Shown here: piece by piece, positions 24,940-34,203 of the stretch
Position numbering within the stretch: position 1 is the first letter of the stretch
Layout of the letters: every line of letters starts with the position of its first letter
From: Micavibrio_B sp964633355
GTDB taxonomy: Bacteria; Pseudomonadota; Alphaproteobacteria; Micavibrionales; Micavibrionaceae
DNA: 64,000 nucleotides
Assembly (NCBI GenBank): GCA_964633355.1
Contig: CAZWGO010000002.1
Coordinates: 62,001-126,000, forward strand
Direction: 5' to 3'
Program-made: the position numbers and the translations under genes
Notes under the pieces: model-generated
Seen by the model: only the letters and a program-made list of their open reading frames with translations
What the model was told of the DNA's origin: nothing
The model's database searches: none

Positions 24940-26940
24940 ATGAAGAGTGCATTTTCCTTCCGTACCGTTCTGATCACATCAGCCTGCGCCTCGGTTATTT
25001 TAAGTATGGCCGCTTGCCAGCTCACAGAAAATACGCTGAAAGCCGATCGAACAACTAATCAGGAAGTTCAGGATTATCGCGATATGCTGGCGCCGCGTGA
25101 AGTGCCTCTTGAAGATTCTGCCGCCAACGGTGTGCCTGATTTAAAGCCTTACGTTGCGGATACTTCTGCGAATTTGAAGCCGATGCCTCTCGTTTCCATT
25201 GCTATCAATCAAAGCATTCCTCTTCGGGACGCTCTCTTTGAACTCTCCAAGCAGGCAGATTACGATATTCAATTGGACCCGCGCATCAAAGGTTCGATTA
25301 TTTATACGGCCAGAAATAAACCCTTCGATATGGTTTTGAGCCAGATAAGCGAAATTTCAGGGCTTCGGTATAAATTTGAAGACGATACGGTAAAAATCGA
25401 GCTTGATACGCCATATACAAAAAACTACAAGGTTGAGTATCTGGCCATGACCAGAGAAAGCTCCAGCTCGGTCACGACGTCTACCGAGGTCGCTGGAGGC
25501 GAGGGTGGCGGCGCCACAACCGGCTCATCCTATTCAATTAGCGGAGAAGCTAAATCAGATTTCTGGGGTGAGTTAAACACGAATATACAACAAATTTTGA
25601 CTTCAAATTCCCAATTAAATTATCAGATAACATCTTCCGACCCCGAATTGAACATGTCTTCTTCTGCGCCACCTCCAGTACCGCCCTTGGATGAAGGTAG
25701 CCTGAATGAAGAGGCACCACAGGCTGGAGAAGAAAGAAGCTCGCTGGTTTCTAACTACAGCGCGGGTCAAAGCGTCCCGGCGATTCCTTTGAATACATCG
25801 GACCCTACATCTGCGGCGAACAATCCAACAGGATCTTCGGTTCCTCCGACGACGTCCCCGCCGGACGATCAATCGGCTAACCAAACTGCGACGCCGACCA
25901 CGGCTGTCCCGCAACAAGTTCAATTGAATGTCAATTCTTTGCCGTCTGTCAGCTCTTCGGAAGAAGGCGGCACAACCTATCAACCAAGCTATTCACTCAA
26001 CAAGCAGGCGGGCCTTATTTCTATCTATGCTACGCAGCGTGCGCACGACCAGATATCGACCTATCTGGATCTAATGCGCAAGTCAGTAACGTCTCAGGTT
26101 CTCATCGAAGCCAAGGTTCTTGAAGTCGAGCTAAGTGATGAATTTACCTATGGTATTGACTGGTCCATTTTAAACGATAGCGATACATTTGGTGCTTCTT
26201 TAAATATTGCAAGAGGTGCTCTCACACCTGGCGAGCCAGCGACTTTTGTTATTCAAAATGGCAGCAACGGCCTTGAAAACCTTGTTTCAGCTATCCAGCG
26301 TTTCGGCACCGTACATGCGCTTGCCAGCCCGCGCCTGACAGTATTGAACAATCAATCTGCAATTTTAAACGTGGCAGAAAATCAGGTTTATTTCGAGCTT
26401 GATGCCACCAGAGAAGAAGATGAAGAGACAGGGAATACTGACCTGACAATCGACTCTGAAATCAAAAACGTCCCTGAAGGCGTCTTAATCAATGTCATGC
26501 CGTCCATCGATCTGGAAAGAAACATGGTGTCGATGCAGGTTCGTCCAACTATTTCTCGGATTACTGGATTTGTTGACGATCCGGCAGTTCAGGTAATTCT
26601 GGCTTCTGTTGGAATGGGAGATTCAGGTATTGCCTCATCCATCCCTATCGTAAGCACCAAAGAAGTTGATACCATGCTGAATATGCGTTCAGGCGAAACA
26701 CTTGTCATGGGCGGTCTTTTGGAAGACAGGACTGAGTCGGGGCAGCGCGCTGTTCCGATTTTAGGAGAAGTTCCTATTCTTGGTGCCGCTTTCCGTGGAC
26801 AAGAAGATCAGGTCACAAAAAACGAAGTTATCATCTTGATCAAAGCCACAATTCTTCGAAACGGCCAGGACTCAATTCATAACACTGACAAAGAACTGTA
26901 CAGAGTTTATTCTCAAGATCGCAGACCATTTAAGCTTTAA
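24940..26940 (+). CDS. pilus secretin lipoprotein (MshL/PilQ family)
   Basis: A 666-residue outer-membrane secretin through which the pilus leaves the cell. The signal sequence ends in a lipobox with Cys26 (SMAAC). N-domains follow (about 80-160), then a long Ser/Pro/Thr-rich spacer (about 165-345) that is low complexity, and the secretin domain (about 350-655) with the typical VPILGEVPILGAAFR segment near its end. The lipoprotein signal and central spacer resemble MshL more than PilQ. Confidence 0.9.
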   Translation: MKSAFSFRTVLITSACASVILSMAACQLTENTLKADRTTNQEVQDYRDMLAPREVPLEDSAANGVPDLKPYVADTSANLKPMPLVSIAINQSIPLRDALFELSKQADYDIQLDPRIKGSIIYTARNKPFDMVLSQISEISGLRYKFEDDTVKIELDTPYTKNYKVEYLAMTRESSSSVTTSTEVAGGEGGGATTGSSYSISGEAKSDFWGELNTNIQQILTSNSQLNYQITSSDPELNMSSSAPPPVPPLDEGSLNEEAPQAGEERSSLVSNYSAGQSVPAIPLNTSDPTSAANNPTGSSVPPTTSPPDDQSANQTATPTTAVPQQVQLNVNSLPSVSSSEEGGTTYQPSYSLNKQAGLISIYATQRAHDQISTYLDLMRKSVTSQVLIEAKVLEVELSDEFTYGIDWSILNDSDTFGASLNIARGALTPGEPATFVIQNGSNGLENLVSAIQRFGTVHALASPRLTVLNNQSAILNVAENQVYFELDATREEDEETGNTDLTIDSEIKNVPEGVLINVMPSIDLERNMVSMQVRPTISRITGFVDDPAVQVILASVGMGDSGIASSIPIVSTKEVDTMLNMRSGETLVMGGLLEDRTESGQRAVPILGEVPILGAAFRGQEDQVTKNEVIILIKATILRNGQDSIHNTDKELYRVYSQDRRPFKL

Positions 26941-26945
26941 TAGAA

Positions 26946-27713
26946 ATGAATTCGACACTTGTTAAATATGTTCTGACGGCAGCGAGAAGAGATAAGCTAT
27001 TCCTGTCCCTGATAGGTATCATGGTTCTGGGAGGCTTTATTTCTCTTTTCCTGTCGTCCTCGGCGATTGTTGAAAAAGAATTATTCTCCGTTGTTTATCT
27101 TGCGGGCAGCCTGCGTCTTCTCGGTTTGACAGGATTGGTTTTATTCGTCGTGTTCTTTATTCGAAGGTCTTTTGACTCGCGCGATGTCGAATATTTATTA
27201 ACCCGACCCGTCAGTCGCAATAGTTTTATCCTATCACATGCTGCCGGATTTTCCATCCTTGCTTTTATTGTGTCACTTGCGCTTTGTTTGGGGCTTGGAT
27301 TTGTCGCTAATAAAATCGGCAACGCTGAAGGTGTTATCTATTGGTCAACTGGCGTTATTTGCGAATATTTGCTTATTGTAAATGTCGCCTTGTTTTTCTC
27401 GATGGTTCTGTCGAGTCCTGTCGCCGCATCCCTTGCCACGCTTGGGTTTTATATTCTCGGGCGCCTGATGGGGCAGTTATTGTTCGTTGCGAAAACTCCC
27501 TCGGAAGGTTTTATCGGCTATCAGCTTATGACATATATTTTTCAGGCGGTTTCAACTTTATTTCCAAGATTGGATCTGATGACGCAAACATCCTGGCTTT
27601 TATATGGCGTTGATGGAATTAAAGATTATATTTTCATCCTGACGCAAACGGCTTTATTCGTCGTTTTGATATTGGTTGCGACACTCGTGGACTTAAGAAA
27701 ACGGCAATTCTAG
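26946..27713 (+). CDS. ABC-2 type permease in pilus cluster (PilI-like)
   Basis: A 255-residue protein with six predicted membrane helices and a FFIRRSFDSRDVEYLLTRP segment near the second helix, as in ABC-2 family permeases. It is the most likely partner of the ATP-binding protein at 19721-20467, the only ABC ATPase in the window. It begins 5 bp after the secretin stop. Myxococcus PilI is the analogue suggested by context. Confidence 0.75.
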   Translation: MNSTLVKYVLTAARRDKLFLSLIGIMVLGGFISLFLSSSAIVEKELFSVVYLAGSLRLLGLTGLVLFVVFFIRRSFDSRDVEYLLTRPVSRNSFILSHAAGFSILAFIVSLALCLGLGFVANKIGNAEGVIYWSTGVICEYLLIVNVALFFSMVLSSPVAASLATLGFYILGRLMGQLLFVAKTPSEGFIGYQLMTYIFQAVSTLFPRLDLMTQTSWLLYGVDGIKDYIFILTQTALFVVLILVATLVDLRKRQF

Positions 27714-27714
27714 A

Positions 27715-28449
27715 ATGGCCTTTCATCATCGAAATCTGAAATTATACTTAGCATTATTCATCATCACTTCATTGAATATCGGCCTGTGGTTTTATTCGAG
27801 TAATATATATACGAAATGGACCAACGTGCCGCCGGCACCTAAGATGTCATCTGCCAAGATATCTTTTTTAGACGATATATCTTTAGGTTACAGGGTGTAT
27901 GGGCTGGCCCTGCAGAATTTTGGAAGCATAGGCCAGACGCAAAATCTAAAGGCTTATAACTACGATAATTTGGGTAGATGGTTTGTTTTGATGGATGCTC
28001 TCGATTCAAAATCCCATTTTATGCCCTACATGGCCGCTTATTATTTTGGGGCGACGCCCGACGAGAAACAGTTAAAGCCTGTCATTGCCTATCTGGAAAA
28101 AGCGGGGATGAAGCCGGGTCCGCAAAACTGGCGCTGGCTGGCACAGGCGGCTTATCTGGCGCGCCATAGAATGAAGGATATGGACGAGGCTCTAAGAATT
28201 GCCCGCAAGCTTGGCTCGATCTATAAGCCGCCAATGCCGATCTGGACCCGCAATATGGAGCCTATGTTAAAAGCCGATTTGGGCGACAAGCAGGCGGCAT
28301 ATTTGCTTATGCTCGAAATCCTTAAAACGGACGGGGAGAGAATGAGCGTCTCCGAATATAACGCCAATATCAATCTGACCTGCGAAGTCATATTAGGCAA
28401 GGAAGACGCGGCTAAAAGCCCGCTTTGCCAGAAGGCACCGAAGGAATAG
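27715..28449 (+). CDS. membrane-anchored helical-repeat protein in pilus cluster
   Basis: A 244-residue protein with one N-terminal membrane helix (about 10-28) and an otherwise helical periplasmic part that has a TPR-like feel (YLEKAGMKPGPQNWRWLAQAAYLA). It begins one base after the permease stop, so it is cotranslated with it. By position it might match PilG of the Myxococcus PilG/H/I trio, but I see no sequence proof. Ends 141 bp before the pilin gene. Confidence 0.55.
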   Translation: MAFHHRNLKLYLALFIITSLNIGLWFYSSNIYTKWTNVPPAPKMSSAKISFLDDISLGYRVYGLALQNFGSIGQTQNLKAYNYDNLGRWFVLMDALDSKSHFMPYMAAYYFGATPDEKQLKPVIAYLEKAGMKPGPQNWRWLAQAAYLARHRMKDMDEALRIARKLGSIYKPPMPIWTRNMEPMLKADLGDKQAAYLLMLEILKTDGERMSVSEYNANINLTCEVILGKEDAAKSPLCQKAPKE

Positions 28450-28516
28450 ATGGCATTTTATGAAATTTTTACGAAGCTAGGACTTTGTTAAGTTTTTCAT
28501 GAGAATATAGATTGCC

Positions 28517-28534
28517 CGGGATAGATTTATCCCG
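28517..28534. promoter_or_regulatory. palindrome upstream of the major pilin gene
   Basis: A perfect 7-bp inverted repeat CGGGATA/TATCCCG with a 4-base spacer lies about 57 bp upstream of the pilin ATG. A TATACT -10-like hexamer follows 9 bp downstream (28544-28549). This layout fits a dimeric regulator site over the -35 region of a pilin promoter. The regulator is unknown. Confidence 0.4.
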
Positions 28535-28590
28535 ATTTCCATGTATACTGTGAGCTACCCATTTCGGGGAAATTTTTAGGAGGAACTAGA

Positions 28591-29427
28591 ATGACTGCAA
28601 CTACAAACTCGAGACAGGGTGAAAAGGGTTTTACGCTTGTCGAACTTTCCATTGTTATGATTATTATCGGTCTATTGATCGGCGGTATTTTGAAAGGTCA
28701 GGAACTGATCGCTAACGCGCGTCTGGCTTCGACAGTTTCTAAAATCAAAGCGATCGACGCGGCGATGAACACGTTCCGCGATTCTTACGCGGCATTGCCG
28801 GGTGATATTACATCGCCACAAACGCGTTTGCCAAATTGCCTTGCTGGAACAATGTGTGCAGCTGTCACTGCCGCCGCTCTAGGTAACAACCAAATTGGTC
28901 CATTGAATAGTGCGGGTGCTGCTCAGGCTAATACATCCGAAAATATTGCAGCCTGGACACAACTTGCCGCTACGGACCTTCTGGGTGGAATTCGTAACCC
29001 TGCGTCTGGTTCGCCTGTTGAATCCGGAGCAACCGTTCCTTCCGCGGAAGTCCCCGGGCAAATCTTTATCGGCTATCAAAACGGTGTTGTAAGGCCAACG
29101 GCCACACCAGGCACGGGTACAGTTCCAAGAGGCGGTCACTATTTGTTGATCCATAACGGTATTGCTGCGGCAGGTGCTACTTCTACTATTGCTACTGCAA
29201 CTACTGGTGCTGCTGCGGGTACAGGTAGCTTGACCCCGGGTCAAGCCTCCCGTATCGATGCGAAACTTGATGATGGTGCGCCAAACGTTGGTTCCGTTAT
29301 TGCTATGGGTTCCGTTTCTACAGGTACTCCGCCAATTGGCTGTGTTTCAGCTAACACTGATGCTGCGACCTATGCTACAGCGGTCACAGCAACTTCATGT
29401 GGTGTTTACATCCGCGTTCAGCAATAA
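28591..29427 (+). CDS. type IV pilin, probable major subunit
   Basis: A 278-residue prepilin. A leader of 13 residues ends at Gly before FTLVELSIVMIIIGLL, with the required Glu at mature position 5. The leader would be removed by a prepilin peptidase. The mature protein is large for a type IVa pilin and rich in Ala, Thr and Gly, with few Cys. It has its own promoter region (141 bp), a GGAGGAA ribosome site and a strong terminator, which suggests high expression. It is the last gene of the pilus cluster. Confidence 0.88.
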   Translation: MTATTNSRQGEKGFTLVELSIVMIIIGLLIGGILKGQELIANARLASTVSKIKAIDAAMNTFRDSYAALPGDITSPQTRLPNCLAGTMCAAVTAAALGNNQIGPLNSAGAAQANTSENIAAWTQLAATDLLGGIRNPASGSPVESGATVPSAEVPGQIFIGYQNGVVRPTATPGTGTVPRGGHYLLIHNGIAAAGATSTIATATTGAAAGTGSLTPGQASRIDAKLDDGAPNVGSVIAMGSVSTGTPPIGCVSANTDAATYATAVTATSCGVYIRVQQ

Positions 29428-29447
29428 TCGGCTAGTATAACGAATAC

Positions 29448-29476
29448 AAAAACCCCGCCAATCGGCGGGGGTTTTT
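29448..29476. terminator. bidirectional Rho-independent terminator
   Basis: The stem is CCCCGCC/GGCGGGG with a 4-base loop, flanked by an A tract on the left and a T tract on the right. It serves the pilin gene on the plus strand and ppa on the minus strand. Confidence 0.9.
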
Positions 29477-29501
29477 CTTGTCTGAATTTGATAGAAAAAA
29501 A

Positions 29502-30035
29502 CTATTTTGTGTTTTTATAACGCTCGATGCCTTCTAAAATCATCGACTGTGCTTTGGCGGCATTGTCCCATCCAATGACTTTCGACCATTTACCCGGCTC
29601 AAGATCTTTATAGTGCGTAAAGAAATGGCCAATCTTGTCTTTCAGGATCGGGCGCAATTGATCGATATCCTCGATATTGTCGTGATAAGGGTAAAGCTTG
29701 TGATGAGGCACAGCGATGATTTTTTCATCCTGCCCTTTATCGTCTTCCATGAGGAGAACGCCGATCGGGCGGCAGCGCATCACGGAACCCGGCATAACCG
29801 CCATACGGCTGATCACCAGTACGTCAACTGGGTCGCCATCACCGGATAATGTGTGCGGGATAAAACCGTAATTACCCGGATAGTACATGGCGGTGTGAAG
29901 AAAGCGGTCTACGAACATAGCCCCGGATTCTTTATCCAGTTCATACTTGATCGGTTCGCCGCCCATCGGGTTTTCGATGATAACGTTTACGTCTTCAGGG
30001 GCGTTTTCGCCGATTGAGATTTTTGATATATCCAT
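29502..30035 (-). CDS. ppa: inorganic pyrophosphatase
   Basis: A 177-residue family I soluble pyrophosphatase that splits pyrophosphate and drives biosynthetic reactions. The signature DGDPVDVLV with the metal-binding aspartates is clear, as are ERYKNTK at the end and FIPHTLSGDG. The length is usual for bacterial Ppa. It lies 20 bp downstream of leuB on the same strand. Confidence 0.95.
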   Translation of the reverse strand: MDISKISIGENAPEDVNVIIENPMGGEPIKYELDKESGAMFVDRFLHTAMYYPGNYGFIPHTLSGDGDPVDVLVISRMAVMPGSVMRCRPIGVLLMEDDKGQDEKIIAVPHHKLYPYHDNIEDIDQLRPILKDKIGHFFTHYKDLEPGKWSKVIGWDNAAKAQSMILEGIERYKNTK

Positions 30036-30055
30036 GTTAAGTCCGGGATCTTCTT

Positions 30056-31138
30056 TTACTTAAGGTTGCTGATAACAGCGGCGCCCATTTCCACAGTGGA
30101 AACGACTTTGCTGCCTTGCGACATGATATCGCCTGTTCTGATGCCGGATGCAAGAACCGATTTAACCGAATCTTCAATTTTTTGAGCGATTTCAGGCATT
30201 TCCAGTGAATGTTTTAACGCCATAGCAAAGCTCAAAACGGTCGCCAGAGGGTTAGCCTTGCCTTGACCGGCAATATCGGGGGCCGAGCCGTGAACAGGCT
30301 CATAAACAGCCGTAGCGCCCTTGGCTCCAAGCGAGGCGGAAGGAAGCATGCCCAAAGATCCGGTCAGCATGGCCGCTTCATCCGACAGGATATCGCCAAA
30401 CAGATTATCAGTGACAATCACGTCAAACTGCTTGGGATTTTTCAAAAGCTGCATAGCGCAATTATCGGCATACATATGGCTTAGCTCAACATCCGGATAT
30501 TCGGCGGCGTGCAGCTTGGTCATTTCCTCGCGCCATAACTTGCCGCTTTCCATGACATTGGCTTTTTCGCAGGACGTAACCTTATTGTTACGTTTGCGTG
30601 CCGCTTCAAAAGCCACGCGCCCGACGCGGATAATTTCATTGGTGGTATAGACTTGCGTATTAATCCCCTGACGCTGCCCGTCCGGTAAATCGAAAATCCC
30701 GCGAGGCTCTCCAAAATAAACGCCGCCTGTCAATTCACGGACAATGAGAATATCAAGCCCGGAGACAATTTCAGTTTTCAACGTCGAAGCTTCGGCTAAA
30801 GCATCGAAGACGATAGCGGGACGCAAATTAGCAAACAGCTCAAGGTCTTTGCGCAATTTTAAAAGTCCGGCTTCAGGGCGGATATTGTAATCAACCTTAT
30901 CCCATTTAGGACCGCCCACCGCGCCAAGAATAACGGCATCCGCCGCTTTGCATGCGGCGATGGTTTCATCTGTCATCGGAACGCCATCGGCATCGATGGA
31001 AGATCCGCCAACCAAACGCTCTTCGCAAGAAATCTTATGGTTTGAATTTCCATTGATCCATGTGATCAACTTCTTAACTTCGCCCATGACTTCGGGGCCA
31101 ATGCCGTCTCCGGCAAGTAAAATAATATTTTTTTGCAT
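30056..31138 (-). CDS. leuB: 3-isopropylmalate dehydrogenase
   Basis: A 360-residue NAD-dependent enzyme that oxidises and decarboxylates 3-isopropylmalate in leucine synthesis. It has the N-terminal LAGDGIGPEV motif, the central RELTGGVYFG loop and the metal-binding VTDNLFGDILSDEAAMLTGS segment. Length is typical. leuD and leuC lie upstream on the same strand, with a repeat-bearing 78-bp gap before leuB. Confidence 0.96.
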   Translation of the reverse strand: MQKNIILLAGDGIGPEVMGEVKKLITWINGNSNHKISCEERLVGGSSIDADGVPMTDETIAACKAADAVILGAVGGPKWDKVDYNIRPEAGLLKLRKDLELFANLRPAIVFDALAEASTLKTEIVSGLDILIVRELTGGVYFGEPRGIFDLPDGQRQGINTQVYTTNEIIRVGRVAFEAARKRNNKVTSCEKANVMESGKLWREEMTKLHAAEYPDVELSHMYADNCAMQLLKNPKQFDVIVTDNLFGDILSDEAAMLTGSLGMLPSASLGAKGATAVYEPVHGSAPDIAGQGKANPLATVLSFAMALKHSLEMPEIAQKIEDSVKSVLASGIRTGDIMSQGSKVVSTVEMGAAVISNLK

Positions 31139-31154
31139 GTTGTTCCTTTTTTAT

Positions 31155-31217
31155 TGCCACGAAGGCGCGAAGACACAAAGTTTTATATTCTCTTCGAGCC
31201 CTTCGTGTCTTCGTGGC
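31155..31217. repeat. imperfect inverted repeat between leuD and leuB
   Basis: GCCACGAAG near the left end pairs with CTTCGTGGC at the right end, and internal GAAGACAC matches GTGTCTTC. It fills most of the gap between the leuD stop and the leuB start. It could be an intergenic repeat copy or an attenuating hairpin; no poly-T tract follows on the minus strand, so it is not a standard terminator. Confidence 0.55.
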
Positions 31218-31822
31218 TAATTATTCCAAAGCCAAGGTTTGCTGTCTTTATTCTTTGCTTCATAAGAAGAAATAAAGCTTTCTTTCTCAAGTGTCAGGCC
31301 AATATCGTCGAGGCCATTGATAAGGCAATGTTTGCGAAAAGGGTCGATCTCAAATTCAAACACTCTATTACCGCACACGACTTTTTGTTCGGCCAGATTG
31401 ATGGAGATCGGCTGGCCGCTGCCCGCGGCATTCATCAAAAAATCTACTTCCTCTTGTTTTAATTGAAGTGGCAGAATGCCGTTTTTGAAACAGTTATTGT
31501 AAAAAATATCACCGAAGCTTGGCGCGATGATACAGCGCAAACCGAAATCGAGCAGCGACCAGGGGGCATGTTCACGGGAAGACCCGCAGCCGAAATTCTC
31601 TCCGGCAATCAGAATTTGCGCATGATTGAACGGCTCCTTGTTCAACACAAATTCAGGATTGGGTTTGCCCTCCATATCAAAGCGCATCTCATAAAATAAT
31701 CCTTCCGCCAATCCTGTACGCTTAATCGTGCGCAGGAATTGCTTCGGAATAATCATGTCGGTATCGACATTAGGAATAGGCAAAGGTGCGGCTGTGCCGG
31801 TGAGGGTGGAAAAAGGGGTCAT
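31217..31822 (-). CDS. leuD: 3-isopropylmalate dehydratase small subunit
   Basis: A 201-residue small subunit that pairs with LeuC to isomerise isopropylmalate. The start at MTPFSTLTG is set by the ATGA overlap with the leuC stop and by family length; an upstream extension in frame is leuC shadow. Motifs PNVDTDMIIPKQFL and NFGCGSSREHAPW are diagnostic. Confidence 0.95.
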   Translation of the reverse strand: MTPFSTLTGTAAPLPIPNVDTDMIIPKQFLRTIKRTGLAEGLFYEMRFDMEGKPNPEFVLNKEPFNHAQILIAGENFGCGSSREHAPWSLLDFGLRCIIAPSFGDIFYNNCFKNGILPLQLKQEEVDFLMNAAGSGQPISINLAEQKVVCGNRVFEFEIDPFRKHCLINGLDDIGLTLEKESFISSYEAKNKDSKPWLWNN

Positions 31823-33237
31823 GAAAATTTCCTTATATCTGTCAGCTTTCCGGTAATCGCGGCGGCGGCAGCCATGACCGGAGACATTAAATGCGTACGC
31901 GCTCCGCGTCCCTGACGGCCTTCGAAGTTGCGATTGGAAGTCGATGCACAACGTTCACCCGGTTTTAATCTGTCTTCGTTCATACCAAGGCACATAGAAC
32001 ATCCGGCTTCTCGCCAGTCAAATCCGGCTTCGATAAATATTTTATCGAGCCCTTCAAGTTCCGCCTGTTCTTTGACAAGGCCGGAGCCGGGGACGATCAT
32101 GGCCTGAACAGTTGAAGAAACTTTTTTGCCTTCAACCACTTTCGCGACTTCACGCAAATCTTCAATCCGCGCATTGGTACAAGAGCCGATAAACACATGA
32201 TCGACTGGTACATCTTCGAATTTCGTCCCCGGTATCAATCCCATATAATCAAGGGCGCGTTCCATCGCAGTTTTTTTCTCGGCGTCTGTAATTTCTGCCG
32301 GATTAGGAACGACATCCGTGATCGCCAGAACATCCTGAGGCGACGTGCCCCATGTAATCAGCGGCGGGATATCTTTTGCATCGAGAAAAACTTCTTCATC
32401 GTAAGACGCGCCTGCATCGGAGGGCAGGGACGACCAATAGCCAACGGCCTGTTCCCAATGTTCCTCTTTCGGAGCCATGGGACGGCCTTTGATATAGGCG
32501 AAAGTTTTAGCGTCCGGCGCGATGATACCTGCGCGCGCTCCGGCTTCAATCGACATGTTGCAAATCGTCATCCGATTTTCCATCGTCAGATTGCGAATAA
32601 CATTCCCTGCATATTCGATGACATAGCCCGTTCCGCCAGCCGTGCCGATCTTGCCAATGATGGCGAGAATAACATCCTTGGCTGTAACGCCGAGACCTAA
32701 CTCTCCTTCAACCGTAATGCGCATGGTCTTTGCAGGTTTCTGAATAAGTGTCTGCGTCGCCATGACATGTTCAACTTCCGACGTACCGATACCGAAGGCC
32801 AGCGCTCCAAAGGCTCCATGCGTCGATGTATGGCTGTCACCACAGACAATCGTCATGCCCGGCTGGGTCATCCCCTGCTCGGGGCCGATAATATGCACGA
32901 TGCCTTGTCGCTTATCATTCATGCCGAAATAGGTAACGCCAAATTCTTTCGTGTTTTCTTCCAAAGTCTGGATCTGCAGGCGGCTGTCCGGATCGCGGAT
33001 GGCGGCCACATTGGTCCGGTCTGGGCTGGTAGGGACATTATGGTCGGCCACGGCGAGGGTGGCGTCTGTCCGGCGAAGTCTGCGTTTAGCCAGTTTCAGC
33101 CCTTCAAAGGCTTGCGGAGACGTCACTTCATGGACCAGATGGCGGTCGATATAGATCAGGCAGGTGCCGTCCTGACCCTTATGGACCACATGGTCATCCC
33201 AGATTTTTTCGAACAAAGTGCGCGGTTTGGCTAGCAA
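31819..33237 (-). CDS. leuC: 3-isopropylmalate dehydratase large subunit
   Basis: A 472-residue aconitase-family subunit with a 4Fe-4S cluster. The cluster cysteines are seen in FIGSCTNAR and GCSMCLGMN. HTSTHGAFGALAFGIGTSE is the family signature. The C-terminal ERCASTSNRNFEGRQG is intact. It is first in the leuC-leuD-leuB-ppa run. An AGGAAGC ribosome site precedes the ATG. Confidence 0.96.
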   Translation of the reverse strand: MLAKPRTLFEKIWDDHVVHKGQDGTCLIYIDRHLVHEVTSPQAFEGLKLAKRRLRRTDATLAVADHNVPTSPDRTNVAAIRDPDSRLQIQTLEENTKEFGVTYFGMNDKRQGIVHIIGPEQGMTQPGMTIVCGDSHTSTHGAFGALAFGIGTSEVEHVMATQTLIQKPAKTMRITVEGELGLGVTAKDVILAIIGKIGTAGGTGYVIEYAGNVIRNLTMENRMTICNMSIEAGARAGIIAPDAKTFAYIKGRPMAPKEEHWEQAVGYWSSLPSDAGASYDEEVFLDAKDIPPLITWGTSPQDVLAITDVVPNPAEITDAEKKTAMERALDYMGLIPGTKFEDVPVDHVFIGSCTNARIEDLREVAKVVEGKKVSSTVQAMIVPGSGLVKEQAELEGLDKIFIEAGFDWREAGCSMCLGMNEDRLKPGERCASTSNRNFEGRQGRGARTHLMSPVMAAAAAITGKLTDIRKFS

Positions 33238-33374
33238 AGGAAGCTCCTTAAATAACTGATAGTTATTGTATAAAGCATCAAACTGTAATAATTCAACGCC
33301 AACAGCGTAATTTTAATTGACGCTTGTCTAATAAATGATTATGTTAATCAAAATTTAATGCGTAGAGGTGTGAA

Positions 33375-33767
33375 ATGAGCAAATCAATAAACGGAATTTT
33401 TATGGCTGGCGCTGCATTTTTAGGGCTGTCCGCCTGCAGCGATGAGAGACATGTTGATCCTATTGTCGCTCATTGTGTACGCGACAATACAAACATTGAA
33501 TTAAAAGACCCAAAACAAAGATTTAAAATCATAAATTCTCAAGACGGCACTCCCGTTAAATTTACAGGCGAGCCTCTGGCCATTGCTCACGCTGGAACTA
33601 CTAGAATATGGACCACGCTAGTTTCGAAGAACGATGAGGATGGCAATCCAGCTTATGGTTGGCAGGTTGCTCAAGGCGATAGATTTCAAGTAAAATTATC
33701 GGATGACGGTAAAGAAATAACACAATGTCAGGTAGGGAACGAAATCTACACAAGCCTAGATATCTAA
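33375..33767 (+). CDS. small lipoprotein, unknown
   Basis: A 130-residue protein with a lipoprotein signal; the lipobox is LSAC with Cys21. The mature part is about 110 polar residues with two more cysteines (Cys34 and near residue 118). I do not recognise a family. It is divergent from leuC with its own upstream region. A GAGGTG ribosome site precedes the ATG. Confidence 0.65.
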   Translation: MSKSINGIFMAGAAFLGLSACSDERHVDPIVAHCVRDNTNIELKDPKQRFKIINSQDGTPVKFTGEPLAIAHAGTTRIWTTLVSKNDEDGNPAYGWQVAQGDRFQVKLSDDGKEITQCQVGNEIYTSLDI

Positions 33768-33848
33768 AATTTTATCTATTCCTTAGACCATCTTAATCTC
33801 GCACATGCACAATCCTTGTAAGGGTAACTTTACAGGGATTTTGTTTAT

Positions 33849-34121
33849 ATGCTTTCAGTGAATTCAAGTTTTTTATGCAACGATAAAGGTACGGTCGGCA
33901 TCCTGTTCGATGATCCGAATTTTGTCCGGTCGGATACGATTATTTTCAACGAGGCGACGGGCCATGTGCATGCGCTTCTCAACAACGCCCAGATGCTGAT
34001 CGGCCATATTAGCGGCCATATGATCAAGGCGTTCAGCAATCAAAACAGCGTGATGTTAACGAGCCAGCGCAGTGACGGCTCGATGCTGGATTTGGAAGCG
34101 CGTTTAGTTATCGTGCATTAA
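33849..34121 (+). CDS. small hypothetical protein
   Basis: A 90-residue protein with no signal peptide. It has a His-rich middle (HVHALLNNAQMLIGHISGHMI). The reading frame is well formed and is followed by a repeat hairpin and a terminator. I cannot assign a family. Confidence 0.5.
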   Translation: MLSVNSSFLCNDKGTVGILFDDPNFVRSDTIIFNEATGHVHALLNNAQMLIGHISGHMIKAFSNQNSVMLTSQRSDGSMLDLEARLVIVH

Positions 34122-34126
34122 TAAAG

Positions 34127-34149
34127 CCTTCTCCCGGAGGGAGAGGGGG
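34127..34149. repeat. short copy of CTCCC/GGGAG palindromic repeat
   Basis: The sequence CCTTCTCCC followed by GGAGGGAGAGG resembles one end of the 100-bp elements at 45091 and 63333. It may be a decayed or solo copy of that family. Confidence 0.5.
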
Positions 34150-34155
34150 CACAAC

Positions 34156-34184
34156 AAAAAACCGCCCAATTAGGGCGGTTTTTC
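34156..34184. terminator. bidirectional Rho-independent terminator
   Basis: The stem is ACCGCCC/GGGCGGT with a 5-base loop, with an A tract on the left and a T tract on the right. It ends rplS transcription from the minus strand and the small plus-strand gene. Confidence 0.88.
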
Positions 34185-34203
34185 TTATTCTATAAAACTG
34201 ATC

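Noticed and set aside
25615..25983. 122-residue Arg-rich frame opposite the secretin spacer
   Set aside because: It lies fully within the low-complexity part of the secretin gene and has no start signal of note.
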